Shown piece by piece: positions 52,403-61,169 of a stretch of DNA of 64,000 nt. The first letter of the stretch is position 1, and each line of letters starts with the position of its first letter. A program made the translations under genes and the position numbers. The notes below the pieces were generated by a model. It saw nothing but the letters and a program-made list of their open reading frames with translations, did no database searches and was not told the origin of the DNA. Source of the DNA: UBA12077 sp963665525 (GTDB taxonomy: Bacteria; Bacteroidota; Bacteroidia; Bacteroidales; UBA12077); contig OY762280.1 of the NCBI GenBank assembly GCA_963665525.1, forward strand, positions 3,720,001 through 3,784,000. Direction: 5' to 3'.

Positions 52403-53950
52403 CTAATTTTCGTAGTCATCAAACTTAATTTTTACACCATTAATTTTATATATATTTCCTTCTTTATATTGAACTACAACAACCAGATTACCTCTTTCAT
52501 TATATTTCGACCATGATCTTACTTTTTGTCCCTCCTCATAATATCTTTCTTCTTTTATTTGTCCATTAGGATAATAATATACATGTTTACCATCCGGATT
52601 TCCTTGGACATATCTGCCTTCAAAACTTAATTTATCTTCTTCTATATAATAACTTTCCCATTTTCCATCTTTGTAATCTGTTACATACTTACCTTGGTTT
52701 TTTTGATCTCCAACAATATATAACCACTTACCCTCTTTATAACCTTCAATATAGTTTCCTTTTGATATTATATTTCCTAATTCGGTATATTCTATAACTT
52801 CACCATCCAGTTCACCATATATATAGTATTCTTCTTTAAGTAATTCTCCTGTTTCATAATACCACGACCACAATCCTGTTAACTTATCACTTGCATAAGA
52901 TCCTACTTGTTGCACTTTTCCATTTTTATAATAATAAGTCCATTTTCCTTGTTTTTTCCCTTTGTTATATTTCCCTATAGCAGATTTTTTTCCATTCTTA
53001 TGATAATATATCCAGTCACCATCTTCTTTACCATTTAACAATACAATACCTTCAGCTATTACTTTACCATAAATATTATATGTTTTACTTTTTATAACAT
53101 TTCCATCTTTATTAAAATATTGATGAATTCCAATTGGTATATTTTTATTATAACTTCCCTGATAGATTAGATTTCCATCATTATCGTATTCTTCCTTAAT
53201 TTCAATGCTTAATTCATTGTCCTTTGATTCTAAATCAACTTTTCCATCTTTATATTTTAATGCATTTAAAAGCTTACCTTCTTCATTATAAATTTTATAA
53301 TATCCATTTAACTTACCATCGATATAATTTTTTTCTTCTTTTAAGTTTCCATTTTCGTAAAATTCTTTCCAAACTCCTTCTTTTTCACCATCAGCATTAT
53401 TTCTGTTTATATATTCCTGTACTATAATTTTATTATTTCTATATCGTGTAATTGTTATGATATTTTCATTTTTGTCATATTCAAATCCTAAACCGTGCTT
53501 TTGATCATCAACAAAAGGTATCGTTTTCTTAATAACTCCATTATTATAATATTCTATTGATTTACTATTTCTTTTATCATTCAGGTATAATTCTTTTGAC
53601 TTAATTTTATTTTTTAATCCTTCTATTCTAAAAAATTGATAATGATATCCATTTTTTAATCCTAAATAATAGCTTATTTTTTCAGTTGTATCTCCTAACT
53701 GATCATAAAAAATCCAAGTACTATCCAATTTATTATTATTCCACTTTCCTTCTGATTTTTTAATTCCTGTTATATAATAAGAAATCCAATATCCTGTTGG
53801 TTTATCATTTTTTAAATATCCTCTGCTTGCTATTTTTCCATTCGTATAATAAAACTCCTTATAATTTAGATTTTCACTTAAACTATCAGATTGTGCAATG
53901 GTTAATTTTACTAACAATACACAGATTATTATTAAAAATTTGTTTTTCAA
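52403..53950 (-). CDS. secreted MORN-variant (YwqK-like) repeat protein
   Basis: 515 residues, probably from TTG at 53950 (no ATG before the signal peptide KNKFLIIICVLLVKLTIAQ). The mature chain is built almost wholly of ~22-residue MORN-2/YwqK repeats of the type YYxNGKxxxxGxYxxxKxxGxWxxY, about eighteen in number, e.g. WIYYHKNGKKSAIGKYNKGK, then WTYYYKNGKVQQVGSYASDK. These form an elongated beta-sheet. Such proteins are sometimes annotated as antitoxins by homology, but no toxin is near and the protein is exported, so I treat it as an envelope or periplasmic scaffold of unknown function. Confidence 0.82.
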   Translation of the reverse strand: MKNKFLIIICVLLVKLTIAQSDSLSENLNYKEFYYTNGKIASRGYLKNDKPTGYWISYYITGIKKSEGKWNNNKLDSTWIFYDQLGDTTEKISYYLGLKNGYHYQFFRIEGLKNKIKSKELYLNDKRNSKSIEYYNNGVIKKTIPFVDDQKHGLGFEYDKNENIITITRYRNNKIIVQEYINRNNADGEKEGVWKEFYENGNLKEEKNYIDGKLNGYYKIYNEEGKLLNALKYKDGKVDLESKDNELSIEIKEEYDNDGNLIYQGSYNKNIPIGIHQYFNKDGNVIKSKTYNIYGKVIAEGIVLLNGKEDGDWIYYHKNGKKSAIGKYNKGKKQGKWTYYYKNGKVQQVGSYASDKLTGLWSWYYETGELLKEEYYIYGELDGEVIEYTELGNIISKGNYIEGYKEGKWLYIVGDQKNQGKYVTDYKDGKWESYYIEEDKLSFEGRYVQGNPDGKHVYYYPNGQIKEERYYEEGQKVRSWSKYNERGNLVVVVQYKEGNIYKINGVKIKFDDYEN

Positions 53951-53981
53951 TTTATGATACTTTGATAAAAGTTAAATATAC

Positions 53982-54008
53982 AAAAAAAGCAGGGAGAATT
54001 TCCCTGCT
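53982..54008 (-). terminator. intrinsic terminator of nadA
   Basis: AGCAGGGA/TCCCTGCT stem (53988-53995 with 54001-54008) with a T tract on the minus strand. Confidence 0.8.
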
Positions 54009-54028
54009 AAATTAATCATTAAAAGATT

Positions 54029-55027
54029 TTATAAATTTAATTTTTTTGAAATATCGAGCATTGAATCAATTGATTTTCTTGCTTTTTTTATGATTTCTTC
54101 ATCTAAAATAACTTCAGGCAACTCATATTTTAAGGTATTGTAAATTTTATTAACTGTTATCAGTTTCATAAAATTACAATCGTTACAAGCACAACTAGAA
54201 TCTTTTGCTGGAGCGACTAAATATGTTTTATTCGGATTTTGTTTTTTCATCTGATGTAAAATACCCGACTCTGTAGCTACAATATATTCTTTATTTTCAT
54301 TATTCGCAGTATATTTCAACAATGCAGCAGTAGATCCTACAAAATCTGAAATTAACTGAACCGGTTTTTGACATTCAGGATGTGAAATAACTTTTGCATT
54401 TGGATATTCCTTTTTTAATTCTAGAATTCCTTCTAATGAAAATTCCTCATGAACATGACAAGCACCATCCCAAATAATCATATTTTCTCTTCCTGTCATT
54501 CTTTTTATATAATTTCCTAAGTTTCTATCAGGAGCAAATATTATTTTTTGATCTTTTGGTAGTGAATCAACAATTTTTAAAGCATTTGTTGAAGTACAAC
54601 AAATATCTGTCATAGTTTTAATTTCTGCAGTTGTATTTACATATGAAATAACTATATGATCAGGATGTTTTTCTACAAACTTTTTGAATTCATCTGCAGG
54701 ACAAGAATCAGCTAACGAACATCCGGCATTTAAATCAGGTATGATTACTTTACTATTAGGAGCTAAAATTTTAGCTGTTTCGGCCATAAAATGAACACCT
54801 GCAAATAATATTATATCAGCATCTGTTTCTGCAGCTTTTTGCGATAAAGCTAAACTATCACCAACAAAATCTGCTAAATCTTGGATTTCACCCGTTTGGT
54901 AATAATGAGCTAGAATTATCGCATTCTTTTCTTTTTTTAGTCTATTTATCTCAGCAATAACATCCATGGTTGCATCTATTTCTTTATTCACAAAACCGTC
55001 TGAGATAAGCTCGTTGTTAACATTCAT
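54029..55027 (-). CDS. nadA: quinolinate synthase A
   Basis: 332 residues. It condenses iminoaspartate with dihydroxyacetone phosphate in NAD synthesis, using a 4Fe-4S cluster. The cluster Cys candidates are Cys103 (LNAGCSLADSC), Cys190 (WDGACHVHEEF) and one of Cys281/Cys284 (CACNDC). Other motifs are LAHYYQTGEIQDLADFVGDSLAL and HPEC. nadB and nadC are not adjacent. Its 5' side faces the 618-bp gene-free region. Terminator downstream, so it is monocistronic. Confidence 0.96.
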   Translation of the reverse strand: MNVNNELISDGFVNKEIDATMDVIAEINRLKKEKNAIILAHYYQTGEIQDLADFVGDSLALSQKAAETDADIILFAGVHFMAETAKILAPNSKVIIPDLNAGCSLADSCPADEFKKFVEKHPDHIVISYVNTTAEIKTMTDICCTSTNALKIVDSLPKDQKIIFAPDRNLGNYIKRMTGRENMIIWDGACHVHEEFSLEGILELKKEYPNAKVISHPECQKPVQLISDFVGSTAALLKYTANNENKEYIVATESGILHQMKKQNPNKTYLVAPAKDSSCACNDCNFMKLITVNKIYNTLKYELPEVILDEEIIKKARKSIDSMLDISKKLNL

Positions 55028-55645
55028 ATTTATATATTATATATATTATTTAATTTTAAATTTATTATAGTAATAATTATATCCTGTTAATATTGTTGTA
55101 AAAATATTGAATGATTATTTGTTTTTTATGTTTTTAAGAAGATTTTAATACTGTTTTAACAATTTTAATTGAGTAATTGTTTTGATTTTAAGTTAAATCC
55201 AACTTTTATTAACAGGCTGTTAATACTGATGTTTATTGATAAATACTTTATTGTTTATTACACAAATCTTGTTAAAATATTGTTTACTAAATGCGAGATA
55301 AAACTAAAAAAATATTTTTGTTTTGAATTAAAAAATTCTATATAGGATAAGAGACTTTATAATCCAAGTAAAAGTTTTTAGTTTTTATTGACTTTAATTA
55401 ACATTCAATTAACACATGTTATTGAAGTAATTAACATTTTATACATTTATTAAATATTTTACTTAATTAATTCATAATAATGTTAATAAACTAAGTAATT
55501 AAACTTAAAAATTAATAAAAACAATGTTTTATGCTATATACCAAATAATTAAATATAATTGCTTTTAAAATGATTATATCCTCTAAATAAAAAGAATAAA
55601 TTTCTTTAATTTTGATTAATAATCATCTTAATAATATAAATAATA
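55028..55645. other. candidate replication origin: AT-rich gene-free region with repeated TTAACA motifs
   Basis: This 618-bp gap between divergent nadA and rpiB has no ORF or RNA I recognise. It holds nine TTAACA/TGTTAA hexamers, at 55085, 55156, 55209, 55218, 55270, 55398, 55409, 55431 and 55481. Two are part of the 9-mer TTATTAACA (55206-55214; 55481-55489 inverted), which is two bases from the classic DnaA box TTATCCACA. ATTAACAG and CTGTTAAT form an inverted pair at 55208-55224. No exact classic DnaA box is present. Gene direction switches here and two perfect parS sites lie within 16 kb. The oriC call is an inference. Confidence 0.45.
55607..55614 (+). promoter_or_regulatory. -7 box of the rpiB promoter
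   Basis: TAATTTTG matches TAnnTTTG exactly, 31 bp before the rpiB ATG. A clear TTTG -33 element is not seen at the right distance. Confidence 0.4.
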
Positions 55646-56086
55646 ATGGACAAAATATCACTCGGAATAGCATGCGATCATGCAGGTTATGTATTTAAAG
55701 AAAAACTAAAAGAAGAATTGACAAATCAAGGATATGAAGTTACCGATTATGGTACTTATTCAGAAGAAAGTAGCGATTATCCTGATTATGCGCATCCTTT
55801 AGCAAATGCAGTTGAAGAAGGTAAACATCTATACGGAATTACTTTATGTGGTAGTGGTAATGGTATTAATATGACATCTAATAAGCATCAAGGAATTAGG
55901 GCTGCATTATGTTGGAATGTTGAAATTTCCGAATTAGCAAGATTACATAATGACGCTAATATATGTTCATTACCAGCTCGCTTTGTTGATTATAATTTAG
56001 CTAAAGAAATTGTAAATATATTTTTAAATACTAAATTTGAAGGAGGAAGGCATTTGAGAAGAATTGAGAAAATCCCTATTGATTAA
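55646..56086 (+). CDS. rpiB: ribose 5-phosphate isomerase B
   Basis: 146 residues. It interconverts ribose 5-phosphate and ribulose 5-phosphate in the pentose phosphate pathway. Motifs: IACDHAGYVFKE (phosphate/sugar site), TLCGSGNGINMTSNK with the catalytic Cys, and RAALCWNVEISELARLHNDANICSLPARF. Length fits the LacAB/RpiB family. An Rrf2 regulator follows 11 bp later, likely in the same transcript. Confidence 0.95.
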   Translation: MDKISLGIACDHAGYVFKEKLKEELTNQGYEVTDYGTYSEESSDYPDYAHPLANAVEEGKHLYGITLCGSGNGINMTSNKHQGIRAALCWNVEISELARLHNDANICSLPARFVDYNLAKEIVNIFLNTKFEGGRHLRRIEKIPID

Positions 56087-56097
56087 ACTTTAGCACT

Positions 56098-56541
56098 ATG
56101 TTATCAAATACATGTAAATATGCAATTAGAGCGGTAATTTATTTAGCACTTAATAGTAAGGATGGTAAAAAGATTGGAATTAAAGAAATATCAAAAGAAT
56201 TAAGTATACCAACTCCTTTTTTAGGAAAAATACTTCAACTACTGGCAAAAAATAAAATGCTTTTATCCACCAAGGGTCCTAACGGTGGATTTACTTTAGC
56301 TCGACCTGCTAAAGAAATATCATTATTAAACATTATTGAAATTATTGATGGTTTAGATTTATTTGAGGATTGTTTAATTGGTTTAAGTTCTTGTTCTGCT
56401 AGTGCTCATAGTGATGTACAATGTCCTACTCACCATAAATATTTACCTATAAGTAAACAGTTATACGATTTATTCAATACCGAAACAATAGAAATATTAG
56501 CTAATGAAATTAAAGCTTCGGATGGAAAAATAGGTTTATAA
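56098..56541 (+). CDS. Rrf2 family regulator with three-Cys cluster motif
   Basis: 147 residues. The winged-helix N-terminus (CKYAIRAVIYLAL.., IPTPFLGKILQLLAKNKMLLSTKGPNGGFTLAR) is typical of Rrf2. Cys92, Cys99 and Cys109 (FEDCLIGLSSCSASAHSDVQCPTHH) sit where IscR and NsrR bind an Fe-S cluster, though the spacing is wider. It likely senses nitric oxide, redox or Fe-S status. Its last 6 bases overlap the end of the convergent VanZ-like gene; no hairpin terminator is visible between them. Confidence 0.9.
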   Translation: MLSNTCKYAIRAVIYLALNSKDGKKIGIKEISKELSIPTPFLGKILQLLAKNKMLLSTKGPNGGFTLARPAKEISLLNIIEIIDGLDLFEDCLIGLSSCSASAHSDVQCPTHHKYLPISKQLYDLFNTETIEILANEIKASDGKIGL

Positions 56542-56946
56542 AAACCTGACCAGGTTTAATTTTTTAATTACTGGCATTAATAAAATACCTGTAATACATC
56601 CTATTGTGTTTGCCAATGCATCTAAAAATTCTGCAGAACGAGTGTTGGTATAATAATATTGAAATACTTCTAAAATTAATCCATATGAAATAACAATTAT
56701 TAAAGTAATTGTTACTAGTTCGTATTTCTTAAAATGAAAATTTCGAATTAAAGAAGATTGAAAAGAAACACTCAACATAAAATAAAGCAAAAAATGGATT
56801 ATTTTATCCATATAGTGTATTTGAAGAAAATGAACCTTATTTAAATTATTACTAGAGGTTAAACTACCATAAAATATAACTGAAGCTATTATTATTGTCT
56901 TCCAGTATCTTATTAAAAATATAGTACAAGATTTTATTATTGTCAT
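56536..56946 (-). CDS. VanZ-like membrane protein
   Basis: 136 residues with four hydrophobic segments. The VanZ signature is DKIIHFLLYFMLS and GLILEVFQYYYTNTRSAEFLDALANTIGCITG. Function in non-glycopeptide-resistance contexts is unknown; there are no vanHAX genes here. It is one of the few minus-strand genes right of the candidate origin. The 3' end overlaps the Rrf2 gene by 6 bp. Confidence 0.88.
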   Translation of the reverse strand: MTIIKSCTIFLIRYWKTIIIASVIFYGSLTSSNNLNKVHFLQIHYMDKIIHFLLYFMLSVSFQSSLIRNFHFKKYELVTITLIIVISYGLILEVFQYYYTNTRSAEFLDALANTIGCITGILLMPVIKKLNLVRFL

Positions 56947-57002
56947 AATTCTTCAAACTTATATATTTTTTTTATAACTTATAGAATGTAAATTTTTTAG
57001 CT

Positions 57003-60000
57003 ATGAAAACTTCGATTACAAAAATTGAAAAAATATTAAAACAGTTAAGAAAAGAAAATATTAATACTTGGTTTGATTTAGGTTTATTTCTTGATCGAGT
57101 TAAAGAAAGTAGAAAAATACCACAAAAAAGATTTATAGGAACCTATGATGATTTTAAATCTTATATGTGTAAAGGTGATATCGCTTTTTTAACATACCAA
57201 TATTCAATTGATGGAGTCACTATCGAAGTTGAGAAGTATACGAAAATAATAAATAGAAAATTCGATGGAATAAATATTCACTACATAGGTGGAAAGATAC
57301 TACCGGAAGCAAAAAAGATTATTCCTGATTTTGTTAAAAAATTTGAGTTAAATACAATATCAGCTTTTGATGACTGGGATTTATACAAAGATTTCTTTTT
57401 TACCAAATTGCAAAGAGGAAGTGAAGAATATAATAATTTAATTGGAAAATTTTGGGAACAAACTTTATCTATAGTTGAAGATTTAGGGAATTATATCTTA
57501 TCTAATAATATCAGATTACTCTATTTAATTAACGTATGTTCAAACCCTGGAAATGTATCTTTAAGCTTGGCAGTTGTACTATTATCGGAGTATTTGAAGA
57601 TTCCAGTTATAAATAATAATCATGATTTTTACTGGGAAGGTGGTAATAGTGAGATTAATAGAAAAATGAATAATTTACCAAATGGACCAAGAGATTTCTT
57701 TTTTACAAACTCACATATTGGTGAATTTTTTTCTATCATTGAGGTTTTATTTCCATGGGAGTCAAGAATTTGGATTAATGTAAATATCAACAAGCAACAA
57801 TCTGAGCATCTCGTAAAAATAAATGGACATAATCCATCTAATGTTATTGAGTTAGGAACTGCTGTTGATACTGACGTATATCAGAATACCTCTAAACGTA
57901 AGAAAATCAATACATTTTATCAATTTGAAAAAATTCTTAGTAGATACAGTGATACTTTAATTAGTTATTCGGCAAAGGATGTTATAGAAACAGACCTTGT
58001 TTCGGAAGAGAATCCAAGACCAATTTTAATAGGTGCAAGAAAGACAAAACCATTAAAAAATTTTTTGAATGAAAATATTATCTTTCTACAACCAACAAGA
58101 ATTATATCCAGAAAAAGAATTGAGTTAGGGTTTAAATTAATTGAGAAACTTTTTCAGGAAGATGAATTTGAAAAACGATTTGCAGAAACCAAGCATTTAA
58201 AATTAACAGTAATTATTACGGGTCCAATTGCAAATGGGCATTTTGATTACTTTAAGGAATTGATCAAAAAATTCAATGAATTACTTAATTCTTTAAGTAG
58301 TGAAGTTAAAAATAAGATCTATTTAGCTTTTTTATTTAGTGAATTAGATAAAAAGAAATTTAAGAACCATTTTGAAAATCCTGTAGGAATTCCGGAATTA
58401 TATAATATCGCATCATTAATATTATTACCAAGTAAAACAGAAGGTAGAGGATTACCAATTATAGAAGCTACAGCATGCGGAACCCCAATTTTTTGTAGTA
58501 GATATTATCCTGAAAATGTTTATTCTGAAGTAATTGGAGAGCATTTACCTCATAAAGACAGATTAAAAGTCATTGAATTTGATGGAAAGAATATTACCAA
58601 GAAACAAGTACAACAAATATTAGAAAGAGTATTTTTCCCACATCGTTTTGCTAATGAAATATTACATAATCTTCAAGTTGTTGAAAAGAGATATAGTCTG
58701 GATGCCCTAAAAGATAATATGGATGATGTATGTTATCGATTGTATCGACAATTAAAGTCGAATCGAAAAACAACAAATACAGTAAAAAAAGCACTTGCAG
58801 AATATAAAAAACTGTGTGTTTACGAAGATGAAAATTTTAATCAAATCATCAAAAAAGATAATAGAGAATATTTGCCAGGTTATGGACGATTAAGATTTAT
58901 GATTTTACTTAAATCATTAATAGATCCTAGTTATTTTAGAATGGAGGAACAAATATTTAAAGGAAGAGCATTCATGTATGCTAATCAGTTGCTGAAAAAA
59001 TTTGAAGATCAGTTTAATGAGAAACAAAAAATACGATTCTTTAATGCTGTTGAAGAAATATTTCTTTATAAAGATGGAGAAGTAAATATTCGTCATGATC
59101 ATAGTTTACCTTATAGGCATAGAAATAGGAATTATTATCCTTACCAGGATTTTACCATACAGGAAATTAGTGGTTTAGTAAATTATTTGTTTAGAGCAAT
59201 TTTAAAACCTACAAGCCATGAAAGAATACGAGTTAATGCACATTTTTTTACGGACATTGATTTAGCATTAGCGCAACTCACATCAAGTAAATATTTAGCA
59301 ATTGATGATAGAAAAAAATTAATTAAGAAATTACAATCAAATATTCCAATAGCCTATTTTCCCGGAAAATATTTAAAAAATGAATTAGAATTTTTGGCAT
59401 TACAAGCCGTAAGATCAAGATTAGAATTAGCTATTGACGAGGAGTTAACAGAAGATCTAATAGCTAAAAATGCGGCCTATATTTCTCCTATCTACATCAT
59501 GGCTAGTAAAACTACAACCTATGAGAATTATAATAGCATGAGTATTTTAAAATTTATTTTGGATGGATATGAAGAGGAACTGTTATTATTATTTAATCAT
59601 GGCATAATAAGAATTGTTGAAATAGATCAACTTTGCGTTGGAATACATTTTAACCAATTAGGAGAAGAAGGATTAGATGTTTTAAAAAGAGTAAAATCAG
59701 AAAATGGATTGATTATTACAAATCGTCAGGATTCTGTATTAATGACCGATATTGTAGATATTGATAGATTCCATATTGGAAGAGTTAATGATAAACTTAC
59801 GGAAGCTATTTTAGGTATACCTATGGATAGTGGGTTTATTCAATTTGTTCCTGCCGGAGTAAGAACAACATTAGCATATCCAACTCCGGTTCAAACAGCA
59901 AAAGAATTTTCAGAGCAAATTAATGGCGATCAATTTAAAAAGCTCATAGAAAAACATGGTGAAACTGAAACGTATAAACTGCTTAAAAAAGATGCTGAAG

Positions 60001-61166
60001 AAAAAATGTCACCTATAAAAAAAGTGATAGGCGATTTGTTGGGAGAAGACATACAAGAAAACCAGGTTGCCTATGAATATTTAAGTGGAATTTATAGTGA
60101 TGGTATGCCATGGGGAGGAGTTATTGCTAAAACAAACATGAAAGACTTTCAATGGAAATTTGTAGCTGAATCGAGCAGTAAAACAAAGAAAGTAACAGAT
60201 TTTATAAAAGAATTTAGTGACGTAAGTAAACAGAAAATAGAAATAGCATGGAATGGAGGGTATATTCTTAATGCAGAACTAGTTGGTAAGTTAGGTTTGT
60301 CAGAATCTTATATTGGATCGCCCCTAGGATTGTTAATTTCAAATGGAAAATTGTTAAGTACTCCGTTATTTAATAAACCAGCTCTTGTATTTAGAAATGG
60401 GAATGTTGATATCTATCGGGTTAATTGTTCAAAAGGTATCATTGTTTCACGTGGAACAGATAGAATCGAGCTTTCTGAAAATCAATACAATAAAAAAACG
60501 ATTTCTGAAAAAGTTCAATATTACGATTTAATGTATGAAAATGAAGAAATTATTTTAGAAAATGCAACAGTAGTTCGTTGCGCAGGAAACAAGGTTAAAG
60601 AAATTATAAAAGTTGATAAAAAACAAAAAATGGAGATTATGCCGGTTGGCTTAACTCTGGTTTTTCCAAAGAATACCATACCAAAAACATGGCATGTAAA
60701 TGATGAGCTCGATATAATCATTAATGGTTTAGAAAATATAGATTATGCCATTGAAGCAGGACCTTTATTAATAGATAACGGAGAAATTGTTTTGGATATG
60801 CATGTTGAGGGTTGGAAGACAAATAATTCGATTAAAACTCAAGCCGCCAGGCTAGATTATACTGATATGCGAGGACCAAAGATTGCAGCAGGAATTGATG
60901 ATGAAGGTAATTTAGTTGTATTAACAGTTAATGGAAGAATTAGAGAATCGGTTGGTGCAACACATTATGATATGGCTGATATCTTAAAAAAATTAAAAGT
61001 TAAAAAAGCCATGGGTTTTGATCCAGGCGGAAGTAGTACATTGGTGGTAAATGGGCAGACATTAAATATATCTCCATACAATAGTCGATATGAAGAAAAT
61101 ATCATTTCTTTACCACCGGAACCTAGAGCGGTATCTAATGTTATTATGGGATATATCAAAAAATAA
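57003..61166 (+). CDS. giant fusion: GT-B glycosyltransferase plus C-terminal phosphodiester glycosidase (NAGPA) domain
   Basis: 1387 residues, no signal peptide and no clear membrane helix, so it is probably cytoplasmic. The N-terminal ~600 residues are a GT4-like glycosyltransferase: LQPTRIISRKRIELGFKLIEKL (about 360-385) and the donor-binding EGRGLPIIEATACGTPIF (about 478-495). About 620-1000 is a long region I cannot assign. About 1075-1387 matches the phosphodiester glycosidase/NAGPA family: IAWNGGYILNAELV, IGSPLGLLISNGKLL, DYAIEAGPLLIDNG and the signature GFDPGGSSTLVVNG. NAGPA enzymes cleave sugar-1-phosphodiesters. One chain may thus add and trim glycosyl-phosphate units, or sense them. 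It carries a parS site at 60443. hemW follows 3 bp later. Confidence 0.82.
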   Translation: MKTSITKIEKILKQLRKENINTWFDLGLFLDRVKESRKIPQKRFIGTYDDFKSYMCKGDIAFLTYQYSIDGVTIEVEKYTKIINRKFDGINIHYIGGKILPEAKKIIPDFVKKFELNTISAFDDWDLYKDFFFTKLQRGSEEYNNLIGKFWEQTLSIVEDLGNYILSNNIRLLYLINVCSNPGNVSLSLAVVLLSEYLKIPVINNNHDFYWEGGNSEINRKMNNLPNGPRDFFFTNSHIGEFFSIIEVLFPWESRIWINVNINKQQSEHLVKINGHNPSNVIELGTAVDTDVYQNTSKRKKINTFYQFEKILSRYSDTLISYSAKDVIETDLVSEENPRPILIGARKTKPLKNFLNENIIFLQPTRIISRKRIELGFKLIEKLFQEDEFEKRFAETKHLKLTVIITGPIANGHFDYFKELIKKFNELLNSLSSEVKNKIYLAFLFSELDKKKFKNHFENPVGIPELYNIASLILLPSKTEGRGLPIIEATACGTPIFCSRYYPENVYSEVIGEHLPHKDRLKVIEFDGKNITKKQVQQILERVFFPHRFANEILHNLQVVEKRYSLDALKDNMDDVCYRLYRQLKSNRKTTNTVKKALAEYKKLCVYEDENFNQIIKKDNREYLPGYGRLRFMILLKSLIDPSYFRMEEQIFKGRAFMYANQLLKKFEDQFNEKQKIRFFNAVEEIFLYKDGEVNIRHDHSLPYRHRNRNYYPYQDFTIQEISGLVNYLFRAILKPTSHERIRVNAHFFTDIDLALAQLTSSKYLAIDDRKKLIKKLQSNIPIAYFPGKYLKNELEFLALQAVRSRLELAIDEELTEDLIAKNAAYISPIYIMASKTTTYENYNSMSILKFILDGYEEELLLLFNHGIIRIVEIDQLCVGIHFNQLGEEGLDVLKRVKSENGLIITNRQDSVLMTDIVDIDRFHIGRVNDKLTEAILGIPMDSGFIQFVPAGVRTTLAYPTPVQTAKEFSEQINGDQFKKLIEKHGETETYKLLKKDAEEKMSPIKKVIGDLLGEDIQENQVAYEYLSGIYSDGMPWGGVIAKTNMKDFQWKFVAESSSKTKKVTDFIKEFSDVSKQKIEIAWNGGYILNAELVGKLGLSESYIGSPLGLLISNGKLLSTPLFNKPALVFRNGNVDIYRVNCSKGIIVSRGTDRIELSENQYNKKTISEKVQYYDLMYENEEIILENATVVRCAGNKVKEIIKVDKKQKMEIMPVGLTLVFPKNTIPKTWHVNDELDIIINGLENIDYAIEAGPLLIDNGEIVLDMHVEGWKTNNSIKTQAARLDYTDMRGPKIAAGIDDEGNLVVLTVNGRIRESVGATHYDMADILKKLKVKKAMGFDPGGSSTLVVNGQTLNISPYNSRYEENIISLPPEPRAVSNVIMGYIKK
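60443..60458. other. parS centromere site (ParB binding), within a coding region
   Basis: TGTTTCACGTGGAACA matches TGTTnCACGTGnAACA at all fixed positions. It encodes part of IVSRGT in the NAGPA domain; intragenic parS sites are common in other bacteria. It is about 5 kb right of the candidate origin, and the other perfect site is about 15 kb left. Confidence 0.85.
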
Positions 61167-61169
61167 TTA

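Noticed and set aside
52403..53950. Antitoxin annotation for the YwqK-like repeat protein
   Set aside because: It has a signal peptide and no adjacent toxin gene; similarity is only through MORN-type repeats.
56536..56946. Glycopeptide resistance locus
   Set aside because: Only a VanZ-like membrane protein is present; no vanH, vanA or vanX genes are nearby.
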